A stretch of DNA of 64,000 nucleotides, from the NCBI GenBank assembly GCA_022264855.1, contig JABYQU010000001.1, positions 930,001 through 994,000 on the forward strand. Direction: 5' to 3'. The translations under genes were made by a program, and so were the position numbers. A model generated the notes under the pieces. That model ran no database searches, was not told where the DNA came from, and saw nothing but the letters and a program-made list of their open reading frames with translations. Below, piece after piece: positions 46,646 to 57,791 of the stretch (position 1 is its first letter; each line of letters opens with the position of its first letter). This DNA comes from Lenzites betulinus (lineage: Eukaryota > Basidiomycota > Agaricomycetes > Polyporales > Polyporaceae).

Positions 46646-49600
46646 CTAGAAATCCCAGAGCTCGTTGTCGTCGCTCTCGTCCTCTGTAGCACTCGCCGCC
46701 GCGCCCTCCACATTACCAGAGCTCTCATTGTCAGAATCAGACTCTTCTTCCTCCAATTTCTCGCGAAGCAGCGTGCGCAGCGCAGCCGCAGAAAGATCCA
46801 TCTGCGAGTCGGCCTCAAAGGCCGCGTCGTCGAGCTCAGATTCGGATGCCATATGTTCGGATGGCCTCCTGTGGTCGTCGTTGGGCCATTCCTCAAAGAA
46901 CTCCTCCTCCCCAAGATCTTCTTCAGCCCTTTGACGTCGTTCCGAGAGGCTCTTGTCGAAATCGGCCCAGCGAACCGTGGGGGATGTGCGTGGTGGGCGG
47001 CTGAGGTCCTGAGAGTGCAAAGGTGAGTGTGGCAGCACAAGAACATGGTTTGAAGGAAACTACTTTGTTGAGGTACCACTGGCGAACTTGGATCATGTTG
47101 ACGAGTGTGCTGACCTCTTGGCGGTTGCGCAGTGCGGAGTTAAACCATGTAAAGTTTGACTGTGTACGCTCGTCTGCCATGGAGTTGATAGCAATTGAAT
47201 AGATCTTGATGGCGAGCATCTGCATGCGGAGGATTAGCTACAGTGACCGAGCGACTCTGCAGGTTGAATAGACAGTGTACTCACCGCGAGGACTTGTGCA
47301 TGCGGATGCGACGCGAGATCCAGCCACCACTGCATGACTGGACGGCCATCCCCCTTGGTCTCGTCAAGCGGCTGGTTGAACGGCCACTCGCCTTTGGCAT
47401 ACGCCAGAAGTTGCTGTCGGAAGTCAAGGACAACCTTCTTGCGCTTGTTCTCACGGACGACCCGGTGTATCTTGCGATTCATCTCCTCCCGCAGCTGGCC
47501 CTTAAGGAACTGCTTGGCACGGCGGAACGCGCGGGGGTTTGGAGTATCCTCACTATCGTCTCGCTTGTCTGAGGTCTTCGAGTTCGCCTTGGGATGAGGC
47601 GGTACAAAGATGGAGTTTGACATCGACGTTGGCTTTGCAAGAATGCCAGAACGAGCGTATTCTGAATCATAAACGTGTTGTCAGTATTGAAAGGCATAAG
47701 CACATAAGCTACTCACTTGGATGGAGAAAAAAGGCGGTGAAATAAATGTCAGCAGGGGCGTGGTCGATAATTTCCTTGAAGCGTCTGTTGACAATTGCGC
47801 GAATCTTGCCAGCCAGGACCGGAGAGATGGACGTCTCTGCCTCGGGACGACCAAGGAGGTCACGCAGCATGGCGGCAATGCCGTGCCAGAATACAAAGAC
47901 GTCTGCTGCGGTCGCATCGGTCGATTCGAGGCTCTTGATGGCACGTGCGATTGGAGCTACGATTGAGATGTAGCGGCGTAGTTGGATCTCGAAGTTCATC
48001 GAGGCCATGCTGCCCTCCTCGAGCAGTGCCTTCTCGAATCTGACATCCTGTAAGATCACCGAAAATGTCAGTCCAAGAGCACGCTCAAAATGCGTAACAA
48101 AGGACCTTGAGGGCAAGCTTATTGGAGCTTACAAGCCTCCGGATGAGCGGCAGGCTAGTGCACAGCGATTCCGCACTCCAATACACGGTCGCGAATCGAG
48201 TCTTCCCAATGCTTTGCAACCCACGCAGCCCAGCACCTTCTTCAGCGCGTGCGATGGTCAACTCCGCAGATGCAATGTTCGACTTCTTGAAGTACTTAAT
48301 GATGTTGCGGAGCGACGAAATAAACTACCACCGACGTTGTAAGCAAATTGTCAATTAAACCTCTGTAGAACGTACCTCCTTGAAGTCCGACAGCTGTGTG
48401 ATATCCTTGGATGTGTTGTGAAGGTGGTGGCAGCAGTCGAGGAGGTTGACAATGGCTGGTAGACTCTGAACGAGAAGCTCACGTGCTTTACGGGTGTTCC
48501 CAGTGTTATCTGAGCATACACCGGAGAACCTCTCTGGCCCAACACGTTGTATGACCTATAGGGAATTCAAAATGAGCAGTAAAATGGGAGCTAGGAAACA
48601 ACACACCTCCACAATGACTCCCTTGACATACTCAGCAGTATGATGTTCGCGTGTGGCTTCGTCACCTGTAACGAAGAAAACGCGACGATCCGGGGTCGTG
48701 ATATGCACTGTGTACACTGACTGTGGCTTTCGAGTTGATCCTCCATCGTACGTCAAGGTCAGGTTGTCCAACGTCCTGAGGATCTCGAGCTGTAGGACGC
48801 GTACTTGGGCAGCCTCCGATGGAATATATTTTTCGACGAAAGTGGTGGACGAGGTCGGTTTGTACCGCGGGTTGAGCTCCCCGACGAGATCCTTCCATTC
48901 GCGGGTGTCGACAACCGTCGGGATAAGGCCACGCACACAGATGAGCTTTACAACATGAAAGTCCACCTTCTTACGGAGCTCTTCACGTCCAACGGAGACA
49001 AGCACCTCCCCCAGACCTCCTTTCTTCACCTGGGGCTCCTTCGAGTCGCCACTAGCATCGCGTGCAAGCTGTGTCTGTAACTTCGCAAGCGGGGTGGTGG
49101 TCCCGGCAGAGTCGGTGGGTGGAGTAGAAGTTGCAGTGTCTGGAGCCGACTTCACTGCGCCCTCGAGTTGCGAGCTGAGCGACTCTGCGGCTGACCACTC
49201 GAGTGCTTTCTCACGCAGGTCTGGTGGCAGCTGCCGACATTGGACCGCATGCTTGAGAACACGGTGGCTCTGAGGATGACCGAAGCGAATGTAGTCGCAG
49301 TTTTCAGCAACACAGCGGTAGTAGGCCTTCCCGGACGTGCGATGCTTGCACTTGATAGCGAGCTTGACGTTTGCTTCCTTTTTGGGCCGACCCTTTGTCT
49401 TCTTCGTGGGAGGTGACCACGGCACATCAAGGAGATCCTTGCGTTGCGGCATGGCCTTGTCCTTGTCCTGTATGTAAAGTGATCATTCAGTCTTCGGCAT
49501 TCACATTTACATTAATGCTACACTAGTAGTTAACTAACCCTTGCATTGGCAGAGGCATGCACTTCATCGTCATCACTCTCCCACTCGGAGGTGGCTCGTT

Positions 49601-50131
49601 TCCGCTTCTTGCTCGGAAGCTTCATAGCGGCGGAAGATCCCGCGGATCCATGTGTCTCATGCGCTGCTTCCAAACCCTGGGGCGGGAACTGCCATGTGGG
49701 GAGCTGGTAAGTACTCAGAGCTGAGCTTCGTACTGCAGGACGCAATTGATACTTACGGGGCAATTAGCAAGGCGATAGGCTTCTTCTGCACCGGCACGGA
49801 TGTCATCAATCCACTTTAGGAGGATTGCATCCGACTCAGGGTTATCGCAGGCCTCCTGGTAAAGCTTGAGAACTTCCACAAGCGCACACACACCCGGACC
49901 ACGCTCCGTGATGGGAAGGGTGCCTTTGCTCCTCGCTTCCCACCCGAAAGCTAACTCCAGAGCACGGTTTATAGCACCGGAGACTGTCCCCACCATGTCA
50001 ACATCTTCAGGATCGACTTGGAAGCCAACAAATGGGAAATTTTCGGAGAATGCCGGGCACGGGAGAGTCTCGGGAAGGTTGGCAAGTATGTCTCCTAGCT
50101 CTGCGAGGCGACGAGAAGCACCAAGAGCCAT
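46646..50131 (-). CDS. hAT-superfamily transposase
   Basis: DNA-cutting and joining enzyme of the surrounding element; about 1,008 aa from the ATG at 50131. Exons on the complement: 49757..50131, 49539..49703, 48607..49467, 48376..48555, 48106..48324, 47717..48047, 47285..47661, 47064..47219, 46646..47008. The fifth exon may instead stop at 48133; both keep the frame. A basic KKRKR patch and GRPKKEAN precede a Cys/His region (CKHRTSGKAYYRC, HPQSHRVLKH) likely to bind DNA like a BED finger. A DUF659-like core has GVCSDNTGN with LLDCCHHLHN. The hAT dimerisation end has VMQWWLDLASHP and WFNSALRNRQ. The C-terminus is very acidic. The open frame continues upstream of 50131 to a GTG at 50275, so a 5' exon cannot be excluded. 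Confidence 0.9.
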
Positions 50132-50339
50132 TTCCCAGTCTTGTGAAGGCAGGAGTTTATGCAAGACAGTGAGTAGAGGGCGTTTCCTGAGTATTTGAGT
50201 GCTGGAAGATGAGGTCGGCGCGGCGCGGTGACCGGTCGGAAGCTGCTTCCTTGGGACGTTGCCCAATGATGTCACTCAACGGACTATACAGATCTTCCTC
50301 AACCCCTGCCCAGGCACAGGCCCTCACCAAGTCTGTCGC

Positions 50340-50460
50340 CCATCGGCCAGATGAGTTCCCGGCCTTATTAACACTTATTAACCGGGCTCCTGGGGCATGC
50401 GGCTTGTTAACAGTTATTAACATGTTATTAACACGGTTAATAAACAGCTGTTAAAAAGCA
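50340..50460. repeat. hAT right subterminal repeat cluster
   Basis: Repeated TTATTAAC and GTTAATAA-type motifs plus GTTAAC next to the right end, mirroring the left cluster. Confidence 0.75.
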
Positions 50461-50463
50461 AGC

Positions 50464-50482
50464 ACTTCTTCACGGTACCCTA
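50464..50482 (-). repeat. hAT right terminal inverted repeat
   Basis: Complement of the left terminus over 19 bp with one mismatch. Confidence 0.9.
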
Positions 50483-50490
50483 GTCGTGAC
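50483..50490 (+). repeat. Right 8-bp target-site duplication of the hAT element
   Basis: GTCGTGAC, identical to the left copy. Confidence 0.93.
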
Positions 50491-50557
50491 CCTTACAACT
50501 TAGTACTAGTCCAGATGTTACGGATGCTTCTCGGTTTAACACTGTGACTAACAGTAC

Positions 50558-50820
50558 AAACCGTGGAGAGGTGCGGAATGCGCTCCAGGCTTGAATTCAT
50601 GGCCCACACGCGGCAGGAGGAATCGGCGTCACCGCTTGCAGTTTGCCAGCGTTCGGACCGAGCGAGGTATGATGTTCTCCAAAAGATGTTCGCTCGAAGC
50701 TCACGCTACACAATGACTTGACCTGTTGGCGTCAGTCAAGGACCGACATGCCGGTAAATGTTCTCGTGGTGCCCCCACCCCTCCATTAGTACGTGATTAT
50801 ATAACTGTGCCTCCGTGACG
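50558..50820 (+). repeat. Diverged direct repeat, right copy
   Basis: Collinear with 46160-46445 but with many substitutions and indels. It is not part of the transposon, because its partner lies outside the left end in the same orientation and 68 bp of other sequence separate it from the right target duplication. Confidence 0.75.
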
Positions 50821-51215
50821 CTGACAACTTACTACAGGTGCAGTCTCGTCACCGTCCCGCAACGCGTCATAGGGAGGCCTTTCCACACTTGAGCTCTCTC
50901 TCGTGTTTCGCTCTCTGGCCGCACTTTCCAAAGGAACAAACATCGTTAAGGTCCAGTGACGGGACAGCTACAGATGTACAGACAGTACATGCCTTGATGC
51001 TGACGGCTTACTACAGATGTATCTTGAATGTGTTTTCGTCACCAGCTGTCAACTTTGCGTCATAGGGAGGCCTTTCCAAAATGGTACGGGCAAGAAAGCC
51101 CGGAGTGCTGCTCTCACAAGCCTCGCTCTTGACTTTCCCAAAAGAACGAAACTTACAAGGTCCGACGACAAGACTATTTGAGATGCTACAGACGGCACAC
51201 ATGCTCACCGCCTAA
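50820..51215 (+). repeat. Two tandem diverged units of about 180-210 bp
   Basis: Both units start CTGAC followed by CTTACTACAG, then share GTCACC and GCGTCATAGGGAGGCCTTTCC (at 50864 and 51056), a TTTCC..AAGAAC-type block, and AAGGTCC. The opening also resembles 46081-46110, so related units once continued left of the hAT site. Confidence 0.65.
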
Positions 51216-52190
51216 AACCCGGACTGAACTTGAAATACCTATTGATATGCGCTTTAAGGCTAGGTAGGCTCAATCACGGCCTGTAGCATGTACAGATGAT
51301 GCTAATATTCCAACGCCGAACTCTACAGACACCACCAAATGATGCAGAGGGCTATTTCACCACACTGCGAAGACGCGTCGTTCACAAGGCGAGTCGCCTA
51401 TCTGTCGGAGTCTCTCACTCTGCCAAATACCAGAGCCTGACACACGCTGAGCTCAGAGCAAGGTGTAAACGCCACGCTTATGTGCTATCCCCCACGCAGC
51501 AGCAGCAAATCTCCTCAGCAGCAGGTGTTCCGTCGAGCACGGAGCCGCGGTCACGTTTCACCTCCAGCGTCCATGCTCCCGCCTTCGAGCTTCAAGTTCC
51601 CACTGCGACCGTCTGGTGCAGAACGCGCGATCCACTGAAGCCGGCGCGACGCCCGCACGTGCGCACGGCGACAGTGCACCGTGCTGAGGCTCATCGTGGC
51701 CCGGGGCGGGGATGCACGCTATGGCGATGCCGCGAGCCGCACACTGGAGCGTCAACCTACATCTCTGGAGCTGGCGGCAATCGCGGTAGCCTGCCTTTCG
51801 TTCCTGTGCTTGTTCTTGTGCTTGTTCTCGGCGTGGTGCCCTGTCATCCGCCGAGACATGCGTAAGGGGGCACGTCGGGGGCCACCAGCTGTGCGTCGGG
51901 ATCGTCCTATGTTGGTAGTCATGGTCACACACTTGTGTACCGGCCATCTAGCGGGCTGCTTCTTGCTAGTGTCAATGCCGGTGCGCAGCCACGGTGCACG
52001 ACCTCCTGTGTCAGTGGACTGTGCGCAGGAGGTCGCCGGGGGTGCGCGTCGGTTCGGCGCTGGAATGAGGATCTTGGTATAGGGTTTGAGCTGTGGTTTG
52101 TAACGGGACGCAGACAAGACAAGACGCGGTCCAGCTGCGGGATAACGGTAGCTGTGGTAGATCCACATGACGGTGCATTCGGCGTTCAAA

Positions 52191-52425
52191 GAAATCTCCC
52201 AGTACGTATCGTGACCCCTTCCCCATAAACTAGCATGGATGCATCTCACGACTGTGTTCAAGGAGCAGCTAGGAGATCAGATTATGCCGAGTGCCACATG
52301 GTGTACACCTGGCGTCCAACAGAATCTCCTGAGTACGTCTTCCCGTAAACCAGCAACGATATATCTCACGACTGTGTCGCAAGAGCAGACAGGAGATCAG
52401 ATTATGCTGATAGCGGGAGTCCACT
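52191..52425 (+). repeat. Two-copy tandem repeat, period about 120 bp
   Basis: Copies start at 52191 and 52311 with GGCGTYCAA, and share AGAATCTCC-like, AGTACGT, ATCTCACGACTGTGT and AGGAGATCAGATTATGC blocks in the same order. The second copy is about 12 bp shorter. It is non-coding as far as can be seen. Confidence 0.8.
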
Positions 52426-54371
52426 GACTCGAGCCGCAACAGCACCGAAGGCCTTTCCAGGCTAGTGCATCCGCTATTAGCATGCACGCCGTAATCATCG
52501 AGCTGAGCTGCCGAGCCAGGGGTTCCTATGTAGTGAGTCACTCCGGGAGCTGTGCATCCCGAAGGTCGACCCCACAAGACACATTCTAGTGCAGCTTTCA
52601 AGACAGGGTTATGGAATTGTGCATTCTTCAAGCCAGTCACAGGACGCGGCTGCCAGCCGCATCAAACTCCCAGGTCAAGGGCAAGCACAAGCTAGGATCC
52701 CGGCACTTCCTCCTGATGCCTTCTGACCCGTCCCTACCATTTGCACAGTAGGGTTGAAGGACACCAATCGACACGAACAAGACGCCTTCACGATCATCGA
52801 TGCGGCGGTGTGCGTTTCTGGCGACTCCCTCCCCGCAGGTCAGGCGGCGAGATCGCAGTTCGGAACCGCTCGTCCACGGCGGCGAAGACCACACAGGCGC
52901 GGCCACGCTCCCACCAGACATCGGATCCCCCGCAGGCCGCGTGTGGGCCCCTGCGCCGCAACGGGGGCGCGAGCAGACTGCGCGAACGACTCCGGTGCGT
53001 GTTTACGATCCTGCGAAGCTTCAAGTCCCTTCCCGATATTTTTGTTACCCCCCTCTCTGGACAAATCGGGTCCGGCCTGGAGAGGGGCGGTTGCGAGCCA
53101 TTTGCGGTGCCGCATCAGGTGCCGCCGACGTGCGCCTTGCGGAACTGCGGGCGCGCGGGGGGCAGCTGGCGGCAGTGACGATGACTCGCGCCCTCCCCTA
53201 TGCAGCGGGGACCGCGTCAGACTCACATCACCCCGTACGGGCACCGAGTGCGCACAGGGCCACTGGTGATCACTCTGCGACGTCTAATCTCGCGGCTCGC
53301 CATCCGAGGGGACCATTTTGGACCATGCCCTACCGCCCCCTCCCCAAATCTGTGGCCCGTGCGCGTCGGAGGCGGCAGGCATATTGTACATGTATAGGTA
53401 TAAATCGAGGGTGTACAAGGCCCACTGCATCTCGAGCCGAGGCTCGAGCACATCATGTCAAAGGCGCAAGGGCTTAGAAGGGGCTGTTCAGGCGTCCCTC
53501 CTCCGTCTTTTGGGGTGCTGCAGAAGGCGATCGCGCCCATTGCAGGGCAGGGCAGGCCTTCCAGGCCTCTTTCTCCCTCCAGGATTCGAACGTTCATGGG
53601 GCCCTCTTCACATACACGTGCCTATCCGCGAGAGCCCTGTGAATGCGAGACATGCATTTTGGCCGCCGTCCTCAAATTAGATCTTCATGGTCAAGCGACG
53701 GCTGTGAGGCTTCTTCAAGCATGGGTGTTCTCCAAGAAGTCGCATCCTACGGTGGATTGTTACGACGGGATGTGTCCGGGGGCCCACGGGCAGCAGCAGC
53801 AGCACTCATCGTGCTGTCGTGTTGTTCTTGTACGTTATAGAAGTACACTCTGCCTGCCACCTTGCGCGCGCTGCATGGTGTGATAGCTATGGTCTGCTTC
53901 ACCTTCACACACATATTTTTATTATGAATGGATGACGTGCCTTCAAGCAAACTTCCCCTCAACAATTCAAATACGAGTAGTATTCAGAATCGCGTTTGAG
54001 AGTACGTCAAAATACGAGGCTTCTGGTAGACGCTTGTTGAGAACGTCCCACCATCACTGGTCTAGGGGGTTAGTTTACGAGAGGCCTAAGGACTCTCATG
54101 AGACTTCTGCGCCGAATCACTCTTATCCTTCGCATAATGCACTGTCCCAATCGCACTCAGCCTGAGCCCCTAATATCCTTTTCGTCGAATCCTGTTGAAT
54201 CGTAAGCAGATGTTTCTCTTATCGAGTCACTGTGACTAGTACTCTGCCTACCGTCCCACATCATTCTCACTCTTCAACACTCTTGATCCAGTGGCTATGT
54301 CTGCCGCATTTGCCGAAGAGTGCTGTTGCATGTGCCTTTCTCGAGAGTACGGCCCGACTTGCAGCACGTCA

Positions 54372-54712
54372 ACGAGACAAGACGAAATTCGCGAGTCCAT
54401 CGAAGAACCCCGTGGCACTGGCATCACCACCATCATGATCAGTGTCTCCAGCTTTTCCAATGCGGGTACAAGTTTGTATACCGGCCTCACGCTTGAGGGT
54501 GCACCGACACCATCGCTGGCAGTGGTCGTCGACATAAGCATCTACTCCTAGACATTGGTTAAACCCATATGGGCAATCCTTGCCAGTGGCCCCAACAAAC
54601 CGGCGGCAGTTCAACTCACCGCTGATTTCGAAGGCCGTCTTTACCGTGGGTTCAGGCAACTTTACGGACTCGTTCCGCGATGTACGTATTAGCATCAGCT
54701 TCATCCACCAAG
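54372..54712 (-). pseudogene. Possible gene remnant with two intron-like gaps
   Basis: The complement shows two intron-like segments with GTGAGT donors: one ends at GAACGAG near 54680, the other (about 54630-54565) has a TTTAAC branch-like site and a TAG acceptor. Joining the exons reads SVKLPEPTVKTAFEIS then GVDAYVDDHCQRWCRCTLK, ending LANFVLSR-stop at 54372. No start or family could be found, and upstream sequence (to 55014) gives another Cys-containing frame without a clean join. It is unrecognised; a real short gene, a remnant and chance are all possible. Confidence 0.2.
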
Positions 54713-57700
54713 GCAAATGGTCATATACTCACCCCCATGGAGATACAACTGATAAACTACTTGGTTGTCTACGCCTTGACCAACTCAGAAGTCATCGTCT
54801 CGTCGGTTAATTCGCCTATGTCACACCTCTTCAAGTTCTTGCTCTTTCTATCAGGCTGAAAATTGCGACATTCAAAGTTCCCGTACGCTAGGCACTCTCC
54901 AATGCTCTTAGTTGGGATACTCATCCCCCCGACGTGAACTCCTTCATTGCGAAGGTCCCCAGGGCCCTTCGGACTTGCAAAGGTATGTAGACGAATAGCG
55001 CTTTCCAGTGTCATGCAGTGTTGCTTATTCTCTCCCGGTCAGTATTTCAAGCCAAGTTATGGCAACTTCCGATGGCTACGTACTGTCCCACACTCGCCGC
55101 CATTGCTTCTAGCATGAACAGCATCCGATGCCCGACAACATGCGTGCCATCAGCATGAAACTCGGTCAACCACGCGCATCAGGATGGGAAGCAGCTAGAC
55201 CACCGACGAGTTGGCCTCACGACGGAGTCTCCCTCGCAACATCCAGTTCTACCTCTATCACTCGTGCTGCGCGACGAGATCGTCGTTGGCTCCGCAGCTA
55301 CGCCGCACACGGCGTCGGCGTCAGTACTTCTGTCGGCGGAGGGGTGTGTTGGATCAACTCGGGCGCGTAGTATGTGCGACCATCGGAGGTCCTTCAAAAA
55401 AAAACCATATCATCTCCCGCGATACCTATTCCGAAAGGCTCGGACCAATGTTCGTATGGGCAGTGTAGATGATTCTATTCACCAAGTTCGCGCCCTAGGC
55501 GGGGCTTAGGTGGAATGGACGAGGTCCCATCCATCCCATATCTCTCGACCCGTACCTAGACCGCCAGATCCCTGCATCTGCTGCGGTCTATGTATACCCC
55601 TTTGGAGGCCCAAGTTCGCGGGCCCGACAACCCTGCCCGCCCCATGATGCTGAAGGGGATATGAAAATATCAAATTAATACGACCTCGCCGTCCGCCGTC
55701 ACGGTTCAATCCAGGGACTCTCCCTATTACCTGAAGTAGCACTGCACAACGTGCAGTGACATCTCCTCGCGCCCCGTGCCGCTGCCGGCATCGTTGTAAC
55801 TTCTGCGCAAGTGCCTGAGAACAGGAAGCAATGTCCGTCCCTTTTACCTCGTCGCTGTCATACAGACGTGACCCCAAACCTTCCGCGAGACGTTTCCTGG
55901 CCGCGTTGACTGATACCTGTCAGCGGGCCGCGGATTTATTGCGCGTGGTGGTAGACTTGCCTCGAGAGGGGCAAGTGCAGCCCCGAGCCCGTCGAGCGTC
56001 GAGCAATTACGTCAAAATCTCAGTACAGACGCTTGATCTGGCTCGAGCCCGCCCCGTGTATGTATTGTAAACTCACGGCAGCCGCCCACCTCGCGTTTTT
56101 CCGAACACTCACCGGGAGTCTACATCATGCGGGTCTGTTCCGCCCAGGGATCTCGGGCGGGCTTGCAGTACTTCTTTATGGCGTGGGTGGTGCAATGTTC
56201 TCGAGAAAACGCTGGAAACCGCACATTGACAGCCGGTATGCACCACGTCGACGTGCTTCTGTGTACAACGCCGCTTATCGTCGCCGCCTCGACCGTTGCT
56301 CGCCGAGGATGCCTTTTCCGCCTGGCACGGTGCCGCTGCGGTCGAGGACGACCCGGCCGGGCGATCTCGATGCTTCTGCGGGATGGGCAATCACGTACAT
56401 CGCGCTGCCACCGACGACGTGCACCAGGTCCCGCGATGCACCAGCAAAGGACAAGCCGACGGGGAGGAGCAGCACGCCCCCGCGCGTTCTCCACCTCCCC
56501 GTTAATAGGACGTCGCGGCCGGCATTGCGTCAGGGAATGTATGGCTTCAGAGCTCCGCGGGCGCGACGTTATCGCGCCTTCGTATAGACTCCGTGCGTCC
56601 GTGCCTGCTCTGGAAGAGGGCGGTTCCCGTCTTCGTCCACGAGAGCACGGGAGATCTGCCTTCTAGGGCAGAGCCTCCCCTCGTCGCCCTGGTCATGGGA
56701 CGCCGTCCGACATGTGGCAGCCTCTTTCCGGCTGCGGACGCTGCGGGGCCTGAGGGGCTTATTCGCAATAGCCTCGTACTTACTGCTTTCGCGCGCCCCA
56801 GCCCTCGACCGAGCTCCGCCTGGCATCTGTGGCCTACCCTCGCGCGACGCGCGCACCGCGAGCCTGGCAGCCCGGGGACCAAACGTGTGAGGGGGGACAG
56901 CAACGGCAGTACGCTAGCGTACCCCCGCAACTGCGTTCACGTTATGAGAGGCCTTCGTGGCAGCGCGCGAGCGGCCGCTGCGACTCGGACCCCCGGGCTT
57001 TTGAAGAACAAGGGGGCCTGCTGGCACGCTCCATCTTTACCACGCCCACGGCGGGGGCTGTCACGCTCGACACGGTGTGTCGGGCACGTCCCGAAGCGTT
57101 TCAGAAGGGCGGCCGGGCACCAGAAGCGCGCGCGGGGCGAGGGGGTTCGCTGCACCCGCCTGATAGAAACCGCTGCGAACCGCCGAGGAGGGCCACGTCG
57201 AGCAAAGAGGAGCTAGAATCCGGGGCCCGCCGCGGTGCGCTGATATGCGCAGGCCGTGCAACGCGCCGTTCCGGATCGGGAAGGATTGCGAAGGGTCGCC
57301 GTGCAGTGTGAACGGGCTCGCGGGGGCGCTGGGGGCGTGAGCGCGACGAATCTGTCAGAATGTCAGCGGGGGGGGGGGGGCGCAATCAAGAGCCTGCTGG
57401 GTACTGTTGGACCGTGGGCCGCGCGCCACGACTGACGGCGCCTGCGTTAGCTGGCAGAAGGGATGAGCAACTGGACAAGCCGCGTCGGCGCGGAGCAGCA
57501 ATAGACACACTATTCCTGGGTGAGCGAGCTCCGTTTTCTCGCAGAACGACGCACCTCGCGCGGGCCACATGCTGCGACGTATTCCGGGGAAGGTGGCACG
57601 GAACGTTACGTCCTGAGGCCTGCGCGCAGGGGGCCCTGGGACGAGAAGTCGAAGATGGATATCCAATCTAGTACTAATCATACAGTCAACGCCACCAGCG

Positions 57701-57791
57701 ATGCTCAATCTAACTTACACACGCCGCGCAGGGCTCCGTGCCACCAGCCTCCATCGATGCGACAGCACGCGGGGGGCGCATACCGAGGGGG

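Larger units (their letters stand above)
46446..50482 (-). mobile_element. hAT-superfamily DNA transposon, apparently intact
   Basis: 4,037-bp element. The termini are inverted: TAGGGTACCGTGAA followed by AAAGT on the left and, on the complement, GAAGT on the right (19 bp, one mismatch). It is flanked by an exact 8-bp duplication. Both ends carry clusters of TTATTAAC / GTTAATAA and GTTAAC within about 170 bp on the left and 120 bp on the right, like the subterminal transposase-binding repeats of hAT elements. The inside is filled by one minus-strand, multi-exon transposase gene with an unbroken frame. Matching termini, perfect duplication and open frame argue for a recent insertion, possibly still able to move. 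Confidence 0.93.
51216..57791. other. Gene-poor interval with repeats
   Basis: 6.6 kb. It contains the tandem duplication at 52191-52425, a possible broken or partial gene at 54372-54800, a 13-G run at 57368-57380, and otherwise frames without motifs. CpG density rises after 56300. Confidence 0.5.
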
